DNA of 64,000 nucleotides, from the NCBI GenBank assembly GCA_030656215.1, contig JAUSOD010000070.1:62001-126000 (forward strand), given 5' to 3'. The notes under the pieces were generated by a model. The model saw nothing but the letters and a program-made list of their open reading frames with translations, was not told where the DNA came from and did not search any database. The position numbers and the translations under genes are program-made. This stretch comes from Azoarcus sp. Its GTDB lineage: Bacteria; Pseudomonadota; Gammaproteobacteria; Burkholderiales; Rhodocyclaceae. Positions 25,028 through 33,864 of this stretch are shown here, in pieces (the stretch's first letter is position 1; every line of letters starts with the position of its first letter).

Positions 25028-25771
25028 TCAACCCGTCAGCTTCTTCTGTAGCGCAAGCAGTTCGGCGGGTGACGAAAACAGGCGATAAAGGCTGCGTGTG
25101 GACTTGCTGTCCTTGCCGGCGTGGAGTGCGATCAGTTCATCCGCTTCATGCTGCGACATGTGCATCAGCACGGCAGGGGCGCCGACTCGGGGACAAACGC
25201 GTTCGTCACCGACAACCCGGTAGCCGAGCATTCTGCGGTAGAAGCCTGCATGGCGCGGATGCACTTCAATGAACAGATCAGTCATTCGGTAGATGCGCCG
25301 TGCCAGCACATAAACCAGCTGAAATATGTCCGCCATCACCTCCGGCGAGTTGTGCTCCGGGTCCATGGCCATGCGAGTGACCTCACATACCCTGCCGCCG
25401 CGCGCACGCACAGCGTTGATTTCCGGGCTGTAGAGCATGTCGGCCATCAGGCCGGAAGCTGCATCGAGGCCAAGCGTCAGCGTGGCAAAAAGGTGGTCGC
25501 CGCGGCAGGCTACGATGGTTGTTTGTCGGTCGGTCTGAGCCAGTTCCGGGTGATACACCATGAGGCCGCGGGTCGAGTACATACGCTCGATCAGCCCCGC
25601 GATCTGCTGCTGAAGCGGGTTGAAATCGTTTGCCAGCCGGATGTGATATCCATCCCTGCTCATGGCAAACTGACGTCCTGCCTCACTGAGGGCTCCGCGT
25701 GCGCGCTGCTCTGGCTCATTCGTGCTCTCGGCCAGATGTAACTGGCCGGGGGGTATTGCCTCGGGAATCAT
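25028..25771 (-). CDS. FeeM-like N-acyl amino acid synthase / exosortase-associated acyltransferase
   Basis: A 247-residue GNAT-fold enzyme of the autoinducer-synthase-like group. Recognisable parts are GLMADMLYSPEINAVRARGG, the CEVTRMAMDP strand, VYVLARRIYRMTDLFIEVHP and FYRRMLGYRVVGDERVCPRVGAP. FeeM-type enzymes move an acyl chain from an acyl-ACP to an amino acid or amine, and related proteins are found in exosortase loci. ATG 25771 follows AGGAAGG nine bases upstream. It is divergent from the XrtA operon by 224 bases, so it may share control with it. The acyl donor could be one of the carrier proteins at 58.0 and 61.9 kb (inferred). Confidence 0.78.
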   Translation of the reverse strand: MIPEAIPPGQLHLAESTNEPEQRARGALSEAGRQFAMSRDGYHIRLANDFNPLQQQIAGLIERMYSTRGLMVYHPELAQTDRQTTIVACRGDHLFATLTLGLDAASGLMADMLYSPEINAVRARGGRVCEVTRMAMDPEHNSPEVMADIFQLVYVLARRIYRMTDLFIEVHPRHAGFYRRMLGYRVVGDERVCPRVGAPAVLMHMSQHEADELIALHAGKDSKSTRSLYRLFSSPAELLALQKKLTG

Positions 25772-25995
25772 GCGACGAGCCTTCCTGATGGATTTCGACG
25801 CGCACTCCCGCTTGCTGGCAAGTGCACCGTGGAGAAATATTTATGCGAATGAAGGGAACTCTAAAGCGCCTTCCTGCGACAGGCTGTAAGCGATTGTGTA
25901 TTTGTTCCTTTGCCTTGTCTATCGTATCTTCGTAGCATGCAGGCAATTCTCAGGGCGTATCATTGGCGTCGTTCAGAAACAGGGGTGTGTTGACC

Positions 25996-26625
25996 ATGAG
26001 TGGAAAATTTTCGATCGTGTCGGCGGGTTTTCGCCGTTTTCTAGCGCTGGCGCTGGTCTCGGGACTGCTTGGCGGGTGCGCGTCCTCGTTCCCTCCCGCG
26101 CCGATGTCGGCTGCGGATGACGACTATAGTTACGTGATCGGGGCTGGCGACAATGTGAACATCGTTGTCTGGCGCAATCCTGAACTGTCGATGTCGGTTC
26201 CGGTTCGTCCGGACGGCAAGATCACTACCCCGTTGGTCGAGGATCTCCCTGCCATGGGCAAGGACGCCACTACCCTGGCCCGCGACATCGAAAAGGAATT
26301 GGCCAAGTTTATCCGTGAGCCGGTCGTCACCGTGATCGTTACCGGTTTTGTCGGCCCCTACAGCGAGCAGATTCGGGTGGTAGGCGAGGCGGGCAAGCCG
26401 CAGATCCTGGCTTATAAGCAAAAGATGACACTCCTTGACGTCATGATCGCAGTGGGTGGCATTACCGAATTTGCGGACGGCAACGGCGCAACCATCCTGC
26501 GCACAGGCGAGGGCAACAAACAGTACAGCGTGCGTATCAAGGACTTGATCAAGAACGGTGACGTTTCCGCCAATGTTGAGATGCGCCCCGGTGACGTCCT
26601 GATCATTCCGCAAAGCTGGTTCTGA
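25996..26625 (+). CDS. XrtA-system exopolysaccharide export lipoprotein (Wza/polysaccharide export family)
   Basis: A 209-residue outer-membrane lipoprotein. The signal ends in the lipobox LLGGC with Cys28. A polysaccharide-export domain follows (DYSYVIGAGDNVNIVVWRNP), then SLBB-like repeats ending MRPGDVLIIPQSWF. It is the short form typical of XrtA loci, lacking the long C-terminal helix of Wza. It forms the outer-membrane end of the export channel with the chain-length protein encoded next. ATG 25996 starts the signal peptide; the longer frame is rejected. First gene of the plus-strand XrtA operon. Confidence 0.92.
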   Translation: MSGKFSIVSAGFRRFLALALVSGLLGGCASSFPPAPMSAADDDYSYVIGAGDNVNIVVWRNPELSMSVPVRPDGKITTPLVEDLPAMGKDATTLARDIEKELAKFIREPVVTVIVTGFVGPYSEQIRVVGEAGKPQILAYKQKMTLLDVMIAVGGITEFADGNGATILRTGEGNKQYSVRIKDLIKNGDVSANVEMRPGDVLIIPQSWF

Positions 26626-26702
26626 TCAATCCTTCTCTTTCACCAAGCCTCGTCCGCCGGCCCCTCGGGTCGGCGGGGTGCGGGCGTGACCAAGACTGAC
26701 TC

Positions 26703-28247
26703 ATGGAAGAACTCGTAAGACAGCTCGTAGGCTACCTGCGCGGCATGTGGCGTTTCCGCTGGTGGGGCTTGGCCCTCGCCTGGATTGTGGGCGTTGTTGG
26801 TGCTGTGGTGATTTATCAGATGCCCGACAAGTACCAGTCCACTGCGCGTGTGTATGTCGACACGCAGTCGATCCTGCGGCCCTTGATGTCGGGTCTGGCT
26901 GTCCAGCCCAACGTCAGCCAGCAGATTGCCATTCTCAGTCGCACGCTGATCAGTCGTCCCAATGTGGAAAAATTGATCACCATGGCCGATCTGGATCTTG
27001 GAGCGACGACGCCTGCGCAGCGCGAGGCACTGATCAGTTCCTTGATGAGTGGCCTTCAGATTGGGGGCACGGGCCGCGACAACTTGTTTACGCTGGCCTA
27101 TTCCGACGAACGGCCGGAGCGTGCCCAGCGCATCGTTCAATCCTTGCTGTCACTGTTCGTGGAGTCCGGTCTCGGTGGAAAGCGCCAAGACTCAGACTCT
27201 GCACGGCGGTTCATTGAAGAGCAGATCAAGAACTACGAGCAAAAGCTCGTCGAGGCCGAAAATCGGCTCAAGGACTTCCGTCTCAAAAACATGGCCCTGC
27301 TTGGCGATGGCGCCCGCGATTATGTGACGCAGATTGCGCAGCTCAACCAGCAACTGGCTCAGGCGAAGCTGGAGTTGCGCGAGGCAGAAAACTCCCGTGA
27401 CGTCATGCAGAGACAGCTGGTTGGCGAAGAACCAGTATTGCTGCCGCAGATGCCGAACTCCTCCACGGTCTCCATTCCAGAGATCGACGGCCGGATCGAT
27501 GCACTCAAGCGAAATCTCGATGACATGATGCAGCGTTTCACCGACCAGCACCCTGATGTGATTGGTGCGCGTCGTGTGATCGAGCAACTGGAGCAACAGA
27601 AGCTCGAAGAGATCGAAGTGCGGCGCAAGGCGGGTCCCGGGCAGTTCGGCTCGCTCAACTCCAATCCGGTGTTCCAGCAGATGAAGTTGTCGCTGGCGGA
27701 GTCCGAGGCCCGCGTCGCCTCACTTCGGGCGAGGGTTTCCGAGTACGAGTCTCGGGTGGCGCAGCTGCAAACTGCGGCCAAAATGTTACCTGAACTCGAA
27801 ACCGAGATGACTCAGCTCAACCGCGACTACGCGGTGCATAAGACCAACTATGACAGCCTGGTGTCCAGGCGAGAGTCGGCCAATATCGCGGTCGAGATGG
27901 AGGGGCAGTCCGGCATGGCCGAGTTTCGTGTGATCGATCCACCCAGCCTGCCTCTCAAGCCTTCGGCACCCAACCGCCTGCTGCTGATGCCTCTCGCGGG
28001 GCTGGTCGGCCTGGCCGCAGGGCTTGCACTGACTTTCCTGATCAGTCAGCTGAAGCCTTCGTTCTCCGATAGTCGCAGTTTGCGCGAGGTGACCGGCTTG
28101 CCGGTGCTGGGTACCGTTTCCATGCTGCCGACGCCGGAGCGTCGCCGGGCCCGCGTGCGCGGCCTGCTCGCCTTTGGCGGAGGGCTGGTGGCTTTTGTCG
28201 GGGTCATGGCGATTGCAACCGTGGTTCTGAACTTCATTCAGGGATAG
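26703..28247 (+). CDS. XrtA-system polysaccharide chain-length determinant (Wzz family)
   Basis: A 514-residue inner-membrane co-polymerase. An N-terminal membrane helix (residues about 20-40) is followed by the Wzz domain (YQSTARVYVDTQSILRPLM) and a long periplasmic coiled coil (residues about 170-400, rich in Glu, Lys, Gln and Leu). A PxxP-type segment (DPPSLPLKPSAPNRLL) and a second helix follow, and another hydrophobic helix sits at the C-terminus. These proteins set chain length and bridge to the export lipoprotein. It is 12 bases before the autokinase gene, with which it would act as a Wzc-like pair. Confidence 0.92.
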   Translation: MEELVRQLVGYLRGMWRFRWWGLALAWIVGVVGAVVIYQMPDKYQSTARVYVDTQSILRPLMSGLAVQPNVSQQIAILSRTLISRPNVEKLITMADLDLGATTPAQREALISSLMSGLQIGGTGRDNLFTLAYSDERPERAQRIVQSLLSLFVESGLGGKRQDSDSARRFIEEQIKNYEQKLVEAENRLKDFRLKNMALLGDGARDYVTQIAQLNQQLAQAKLELREAENSRDVMQRQLVGEEPVLLPQMPNSSTVSIPEIDGRIDALKRNLDDMMQRFTDQHPDVIGARRVIEQLEQQKLEEIEVRRKAGPGQFGSLNSNPVFQQMKLSLAESEARVASLRARVSEYESRVAQLQTAAKMLPELETEMTQLNRDYAVHKTNYDSLVSRRESANIAVEMEGQSGMAEFRVIDPPSLPLKPSAPNRLLLMPLAGLVGLAAGLALTFLISQLKPSFSDSRSLREVTGLPVLGTVSMLPTPERRRARVRGLLAFGGGLVAFVGVMAIATVVLNFIQG

Positions 28248-28259
28248 GCAGAGAGCCCG

Positions 28260-29216
28260 ATGAGTCTGATCGAAAAAGCAGTACAACGCCTTGATGCACT
28301 CAAGCAGGCCTCAGGGGAGCAGGCGGCGGCTAGGGTTTCCACTGATCTGGCGCCGAACGTCGTTGCCGCACCAGAACCGGTTGCCGAAGTGGCCCTGGGT
28401 GCGGGGCGGACTTCGTCTTCGGTTCCTGAGGCGAACCGGGTTCCGCTGCCAAATCCGCAGGTGTCCCGCAGCATTCAAATCGATCTGCATCGTTTCGCGC
28501 AGATCGGTATGGTGACGCCGGACTTGCCTCGCTCTGCCATCGCCGAAGAGTTTCGCCTGATCAAGCGACCGTTGCTGCAGAATGCTACTGCAACAGGACC
28601 GACTGCCATAGAAAATGGCAGCTTGATCATGGTGACCAGTGCGATGCCCGGAGAAGGCAAGTCTTTCACCGCCATCAACCTTGCAATCAGCATGGCTATG
28701 GAGCTCGACTACACGGTGTTGCTGGTCGATGCCGACGTATCCCGTCCCTCGGTACTCAACCGCCTTGGCCTGCCGCCCGAGCGCGGACTTATGGATGTGC
28801 TGTCGGGCGAGGTCTCCGATCTTGGTGATGTGTTGCTGCGCACCAACATCGAGAAACTTTCCATTTTGCCGGCTGGCATGCCACATTCTCGCGCGACCGA
28901 AATGCTTGCTTCCGAGTCCATGAACAGGCTGCTGGAGCAGATTGCGAACCGCTATCCCGATCGAATCATCGTGTTCGACTCGCCCCCGCTGCTGGTCACC
29001 ACTGAAGCACGTGTTCTGGCAACCCACATGGGTCAGGTCGTGATAGTGGTTGAAGCCGAGCAAACGACACATGGCACTATCAAGCAGGCACTGGCAACCA
29101 TCGAGGGGTGCCCGGTGAAGCTGATGGTGCTGAACAAATCCCGCGGCCAGGGCTCGGGCTCCTACTACGGATATGGGTATGGCTATGGTTCAGAAGCGCG
29201 ACCTGAAGCGGCCTGA
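28260..29216 (+). CDS. XrtA-associated tyrosine autokinase (BY-kinase)
   Basis: A 318-residue cytoplasmic kinase. Walker A is MPGEGKSF near residue 130, Walker A' is VLLVDADVSRPSV, and Walker B is IIVFDSPPLLV. The C-terminus is a tyrosine cluster (YYGYGYGYG) that is autophosphorylated in this family to control polymerisation. The N-terminal 100 residues are a variable Ala/Pro-rich linker after a conserved MSLIEKAVQRLDAL start. The last 44 bases overlap the next gene. The Tyr-Gly codons themselves create the downstream start codons. Confidence 0.93.
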   Translation: MSLIEKAVQRLDALKQASGEQAAARVSTDLAPNVVAAPEPVAEVALGAGRTSSSVPEANRVPLPNPQVSRSIQIDLHRFAQIGMVTPDLPRSAIAEEFRLIKRPLLQNATATGPTAIENGSLIMVTSAMPGEGKSFTAINLAISMAMELDYTVLLVDADVSRPSVLNRLGLPPERGLMDVLSGEVSDLGDVLLRTNIEKLSILPAGMPHSRATEMLASESMNRLLEQIANRYPDRIIVFDSPPLLVTTEARVLATHMGQVVIVVEAEQTTHGTIKQALATIEGCPVKLMVLNKSRGQGSGSYYGYGYGYGSEARPEAA

Positions 29217-30732
29217 GGGGCCGGTGGGCGCACTTCGCCTGCTGGCGTTTGCAATTGGAGCAATCGGTGCAGGGGGCGCGCTTGCGCAAACTGTCACGGT
29301 CACCCCGTCGGTACAAACTCGCCTGACCTGGACGGACAATGTCGGTGCGTCGAGCGACAAAGAGTCCGACTGGATCGCCGAGCTTGCGCCCGGCATCAGC
29401 ATTTCGCGCCAAAGCGGGCGGGTGAGTGGTCTGCTCAACGCGCAGTTTCGCAATGTCGGCTATGCCAACGACACCGGGCGCAACTCCTCTTTTCTCGCCC
29501 TGCAGGGCAGTGGTCAGGTTGAGGCGATCGAGAATCTCTTTTTCGTCGATGTCGATGCCAACATCAGTCGCAGCAATCTTTCCGCTTTCTCTGGTCGCAG
29601 CGCCAACGACGACCTGAGCGTCGACGAGGACAACGAAACCCGCAGTTGGTCGATCGGTCCCCGACTCCAGTTTCGTCTAGGCGCATCGACACAGGGTTCG
29701 ATTCGCTATCTTTCGCGCTGGCTGGAGTCAGGTGGGTCGGCTTCCAATGGCCAACGGCTGGATCAATGGACCGCGCAGGCGAGCAGCCCGACGGCGACCC
29801 GCGTCTTTGGCTGGGGCCTCGACTTCAGCCGCAGCAGAACCGAATACGATGAATCGAGCAGCCGCGATGTCACCCAGGAAACTGGTCGAGCAACCCTGTT
29901 CATCAATGTCACCCCGCAGTTTCGGCTGCGTGCGATCGGCGGTCACGAATCCAACGACTACGCCAACAGTAGCGGCGAAAGCGGCACCATATACGGAGGC
30001 GGTGTCGACTGGAATCCGACTGAGCGCACCGCGATCTCCGGCACGGTGGAAGAGCGGGTGTTCGGCACCGGTTACAACCTGAGCTTCAAGCACCGGGCTG
30101 CGCGCTCAACTTGGGAACTGTCATATGTGAAGGATTTCTCGTCTTCAGCGCAGACTCTGGGGGGCGGTATTTACCAGGATCCCCAGTTCCTGACCTTCTT
30201 CAACGATCCAAATCTGGTTGCGGCGCTTCCCGACATTGCGCAGCGAGAGGCATTCGTACGGCTCTTGCTTGGCTACCCCGCAACGGGCGGGACGGGTGCC
30301 ATCGTGTCCAATGCTCAGCAGCTCTCAGAGACCTTCCGTACCGGCTTCTCCTTGATTGGCGTGCGCAACACTTTGTCCTTCTCTCTTCAGCAGTCTGACA
30401 GTTCGCGCGTAAGCGACGTTTCCGGGCTGTCGGCGCAGGACGATTTTGCCCTGTCCGATACCGTCAAGACCACCTCGGCCACAGTGTCCTTCAGCCACAA
30501 GCTCAGCGGCCTCTCATCGCTCAATACCGCAGTCACGCGGTCGCGCTCTGAAGGCACCTCCGGCACCGGGCTTGACACCAAGCGGCTTTTTGCCACGGTG
30601 GGGCTTAGCAAAAAAATTGGCCCCAGGACCAGCGCGGGCCTCACCTATCGTTATCAGCGCTCCGACGGCAGCGACTCTGCAAACGACTTTACCGAAAATG
30701 CGATCACGGCCAATCTCGGCATGACTTTCTGA
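29173..30732 (+). CDS. XrtA/PEP-CTERM-associated outer-membrane beta-barrel protein
   Basis: A 519-residue protein with a Sec signal ending near GGALAQ (residue about 39). The rest is a series of amphipathic beta-strands with short turns, ending LGMTF with a C-terminal Phe as in barrel proteins. The early region VTVTPSVQTRLTWTDNVGASS is typical of the TIGR03016-type barrels of XrtA loci. Three in-frame ATGs (29173, 29179, 29185) fall inside the Tyr-Gly repeat of the kinase gene, so the exact start is uncertain. It probably serves polysaccharide secretion across the outer membrane. Confidence 0.88.
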   Translation: MGMAMVQKRDLKRPEGPVGALRLLAFAIGAIGAGGALAQTVTVTPSVQTRLTWTDNVGASSDKESDWIAELAPGISISRQSGRVSGLLNAQFRNVGYANDTGRNSSFLALQGSGQVEAIENLFFVDVDANISRSNLSAFSGRSANDDLSVDEDNETRSWSIGPRLQFRLGASTQGSIRYLSRWLESGGSASNGQRLDQWTAQASSPTATRVFGWGLDFSRSRTEYDESSSRDVTQETGRATLFINVTPQFRLRAIGGHESNDYANSSGESGTIYGGGVDWNPTERTAISGTVEERVFGTGYNLSFKHRAARSTWELSYVKDFSSSAQTLGGGIYQDPQFLTFFNDPNLVAALPDIAQREAFVRLLLGYPATGGTGAIVSNAQQLSETFRTGFSLIGVRNTLSFSLQQSDSSRVSDVSGLSAQDDFALSDTVKTTSATVSFSHKLSGLSSLNTAVTRSRSEGTSGTGLDTKRLFATVGLSKKIGPRTSAGLTYRYQRSDGSDSANDFTENAITANLGMTF

Positions 30733-30744
30733 CCGGCCTGCCTG

Positions 30745-31818
30745 ATGTACGAATCCTATTTCAACCTCCGTAGCAAGCCCTTCCAGCTCAACCCCGATCC
30801 TGCTTTTTTCTACGGCAGTCGCGGGCATCGGCGGGCGATGGCCTATCTTGAGTATGGCCTGCATCAGAGTGAAGGCTTCATCGTCATCACCGGTGAAATC
30901 GGTGCGGGCAAGACGACCATCGTGCGCAGTCTCCTTGAGCACCTCGATCCCGACAAGGTGGTGGCGGCCAATCTGGTAAGCACCCAGATCGATGCCAACG
31001 ACGTCCTGCGCATGGTGGCCAATGCGTTCGGGCTGCCGAATCGCACGCTCGACAAGGCCGGGCTCCTTCTCGCCATCGAGAGCTTTCTGGTGCAAACCAC
31101 CGCGTTGGGCAAGCGTGCGCTGCTGGTTGTCGACGAGGCGCAGAACCTGACTCCGGCTGCAGTGGAAGAGCTCCGCATGCTGTCGAATTTTCAACTCGAA
31201 GATCACGCCTTGCTGCAGAGCTTCCTTGTCGGGCAGCCCGAGTTTCGCGACATCATGCAAAGTGCCGAGATGCAGCAACTACGCCAGCGCGTGATTGCGT
31301 CGTATCATCTCGGACCGCTCGATTCGGAGGAGACCCGTTCCTACATCGAGCACCGTCTGCATCATGTCGGATGGACCGATGATCCGCTCTTCGACCCCGC
31401 GGTCTTCAACGTCATCTATGGCTACACCGGCGGCATTCCGCGACGCATCAATACCTTGTGCGACCGCCTGTTGCTGGGCGCCTTTCTTGCCGAGCGTCAC
31501 ACCATCGGCGAACAGGATGTACGCGAGGTCATCGACGAACTCAAGGAAGAGTTCGCCAGCCCGCGCAAGCAGGGGGCCGAGGTCACAGCGCGCTCCACGG
31601 CGGGTGGCCTGGACGTGAGTAAGCTCGCGCTTGATCGCCTGCGGGTGAACGACGAACTCATCAGCCGGGCGGCCAGCCTCACCGCCAGCACCGACATCCA
31701 GCGACTCGAAGCCCGGCTCGTTGGGCTCGAGCACTCGGTTGCTGTCACCCAGGATATCCTCAATCAACTGCTGCATGCGGTGCGTCGCGACCCCGCTGGC
31801 GAAGATTCCCAGACATGA
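30745..31818 (+). CDS. XrtA-associated AAA ATPase (ExeA/GspA-like)
   Basis: A 357-residue ATPase. It starts MYESYFNLRSKPFQLNPDP, the conserved opening of this group. Walker A is TGEIGAGKTT (about 50-59), Walker B is ALLVVDEAQNL, and sensor and arginine-finger segments (FQLEDHALLQSFLVGQPEF, YTGGIPRRINTLCDRLL) follow. The C-terminal 90 residues are a helical, partly coiled extension. It is a regular member of the XrtA operon, likely energising assembly of an envelope complex. The stop overlaps wecB as ATGA. Confidence 0.92.
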   Translation: MYESYFNLRSKPFQLNPDPAFFYGSRGHRRAMAYLEYGLHQSEGFIVITGEIGAGKTTIVRSLLEHLDPDKVVAANLVSTQIDANDVLRMVANAFGLPNRTLDKAGLLLAIESFLVQTTALGKRALLVVDEAQNLTPAAVEELRMLSNFQLEDHALLQSFLVGQPEFRDIMQSAEMQQLRQRVIASYHLGPLDSEETRSYIEHRLHHVGWTDDPLFDPAVFNVIYGYTGGIPRRINTLCDRLLLGAFLAERHTIGEQDVREVIDELKEEFASPRKQGAEVTARSTAGGLDVSKLALDRLRVNDELISRAASLTASTDIQRLEARLVGLEHSVAVTQDILNQLLHAVRRDPAGEDSQT

Positions 31819-32984
31819 GCAACATGATTCCCGCTGGCGCCAACGCGCCCATTATCTGCGTCGTGGGCGCACGCCCCAACTACATGAAAGTCGCGCCCAT
31901 CATCCGTGCCTTTGCCGCCCATCAGCCGGCGCTACGCACGCTGCTGGTGCACACCGGCCAGCATTACGATCCGGCGATGAAGGACCGTCTGTTCACCGAC
32001 CTGGAGCTACCCGAGCCCGACGTCAATCTTGCTGTGGGTTCCGGCTCGCACGCAGTGCAGACGGCCGAGGTCATGAAGCGTTTCGAGCCCGTCATCGACC
32101 AACACGGCGCACGTGCCGTGCTGGTGGTGGGCGACGTCAATTCCACCCTGGCGTGTGCCCTGGTCGCGGTTAAACGCAATATTCCGGTGATCCATGTCGA
32201 ATCCGGCCTGCGCAGCAACGATCGCCGCATGCCCGAAGAGATCAACCGCATTCTCACCGACCAGATTTCCGATCTGCTCTACACCACCGAGCGCAGTGCA
32301 CACGTCAACCTCGCGCGCGAAGGCATTGCCGAAGAGCGCGCGGTGTTTGTCGGCAACGTCATGATCGATAGTCTGCGTGCCAGTCTGGCCAAGGCCGTGC
32401 CACCTGGCGAATTGCTCGCTGCCGCGGGCCTGGACCCGGCCCGCATCGCCAACGGCTACGGTGTGGTCACACTGCATCGTCCGTCCAATGTCGACCAGGC
32501 AGAGACCCTTGGTCCGATCATCGACGCGTTGCGCGAGATCAGCCGCAAACTGCCGCTGGTCATCGCCCTGCATCCGCGCACCCGTAACAGTCTCGAGCGT
32601 TTCGGCATGCTCGACCGCATCGACACCCCGGGTTTTCTCATCCTGCCGCCGCAAGGCTACCTCGAGATGCTCGGCCTGATGTCGGGCGCGACGATGATGC
32701 TGACCGACTCCGGCGGCATCCAGGAAGAAACTACCGCACTGGGCGTGCCCTGCCTTACCATCCGCGACAACACCGAGCGCCCGATCACCATCGAGCAGGG
32801 CACCAACACCCTGGTCGGCACTGATCCACAGGCATTGATTGCTGCCGCCAAGGCCATCCTTGATGGTGGCGGCAAGGCCGGCCGCATTCCCGAATACTGG
32901 GACGGCCATACCGCCGAGCGCATCGCCAGTCATTTGTCGAGCTGGCTCAACGCACACGAAGCCGCATCGTCGGCATCGATTTGA
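31815..32984 (+). CDS. wecB: UDP-N-acetylglucosamine 2-epimerase (non-hydrolysing)
   Basis: A 389-residue cytosolic GT-B-fold enzyme converting UDP-GlcNAc to UDP-ManNAc. Family motifs: VVGARPNYMKVAPIIRAF at the N-terminus, HTGQHYDPAMKD, HVESGLRSNDRRMPEEINR, VTLHRPSNVD, and the UDP-binding TDSGGIQEETTALGVPCLTIR. The length is standard. In XrtA loci it supplies a precursor sugar for the exopolysaccharide. It is coupled by ATGA upstream and by a TTGA overlap to the deacetylase downstream. Confidence 0.95.
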   Translation: MSNMIPAGANAPIICVVGARPNYMKVAPIIRAFAAHQPALRTLLVHTGQHYDPAMKDRLFTDLELPEPDVNLAVGSGSHAVQTAEVMKRFEPVIDQHGARAVLVVGDVNSTLACALVAVKRNIPVIHVESGLRSNDRRMPEEINRILTDQISDLLYTTERSAHVNLAREGIAEERAVFVGNVMIDSLRASLAKAVPPGELLAAAGLDPARIANGYGVVTLHRPSNVDQAETLGPIIDALREISRKLPLVIALHPRTRNSLERFGMLDRIDTPGFLILPPQGYLEMLGLMSGATMMLTDSGGIQEETTALGVPCLTIRDNTERPITIEQGTNTLVGTDPQALIAAAKAILDGGGKAGRIPEYWDGHTAERIASHLSSWLNAHEAASSASI

Positions 32985-32992
32985 GACGATTC

Positions 32993-33844
32993 ATGAAAAG
33001 CGCGCCCACGCCGGTCATCACCAATGCCCTCACCATCGACGTGGAAGATTACTTCCAGGTTTCGGCATTGGCGCCGCATTTTCCGCGCAAGGACTGGGAG
33101 TCGGTGCCGTGTCGAGTCGAACGCAACGTCGATCTCATCCTGGCTTTGCTGGACCAGCGCGGGGCCAAGGCCACTTTCTTCATCCTGGGCTGGGTTGCCG
33201 AGCGCTATCCGCAACTGGTGCGCCGGATTGCAGAAGGTGGGCACGAAGTGGCCAGCCATGGCCACAGTCACGAACGTGCGAGCGCGATGACACCGGCTGC
33301 GTTCCTCGCCGACATCGCCCTCGCCAAAGCAGTGCTCCAGGATATTTCGGGGCACGCTGTCACCGGCTATCGCGCCCCCAGTTTTTCCATCGGCATGGGC
33401 AATCTGTGGGCCCACGACACCATCGCCGAAGCCGGTTATGTCTACAGCTCCAGCGTCTACCCGGTCAAGCACGACCACTACGGCATTCCGGATGCACCGC
33501 GTTTCCCCTATCTGCTCGGCTCCGGGCTGATGGAGATCCCGGTCACCACCATGCGCTGGATGGGGCGCAACTGGCCGGCGGGTGGGGGCGGCTACTTCCG
33601 CCTGTTGCCCTATGCGGTGTCGCGATGGCAAATCGCCAAGGTCAATCGCGATGATCTGCGTCCGGCAATCTTCTATTTCCATCCGTGGGAAGTGGACCCC
33701 GAGCAGCCGCGCGTCGCCCAGGCCTCAGCCAAGACTCGTTTCCGTCATTACGTGAACCTCGATCGCACCGAGCACCGTCTCAAGCGCCTGCTCACCGACT
33801 TCCAGTGGGGCAGGGCGGACGACGTGTTCCGCAACGCCACTTGA
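32993..33844 (+). CDS. XrtA-system polysaccharide deacetylase
   Basis: A 283-residue NodB-type carbohydrate esterase. The metal and catalytic motifs are TIDVEDYF (Asp pair near residues 16-18) and SHGHSHE, with YRAPSFSIG further on. The C-terminal IFYFHPWEVDPEQPR with RFRHYVNLDRTEHRLKRLL is the DUF3473 tail specific to the XrtA-locus type. It removes N-acetyl groups from the glycan. A TTG at 32981, overlapping the wecB stop, would add four residues. ATG 32993 is chosen without a strong ribosome-binding site for either. Confidence 0.92.
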   Translation: MKSAPTPVITNALTIDVEDYFQVSALAPHFPRKDWESVPCRVERNVDLILALLDQRGAKATFFILGWVAERYPQLVRRIAEGGHEVASHGHSHERASAMTPAAFLADIALAKAVLQDISGHAVTGYRAPSFSIGMGNLWAHDTIAEAGYVYSSSVYPVKHDHYGIPDAPRFPYLLGSGLMEIPVTTMRWMGRNWPAGGGGYFRLLPYAVSRWQIAKVNRDDLRPAIFYFHPWEVDPEQPRVAQASAKTRFRHYVNLDRTEHRLKRLLTDFQWGRADDVFRNAT

Positions 33845-33864
33845 ACCCGCCGACACAGCACCCC

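Noticed and set aside
25772-25995. A sigma-54 promoter upstream of the XrtA export gene
   Set aside because: I looked for TGGC and TGC elements with the required spacing and found no convincing pair on either strand.
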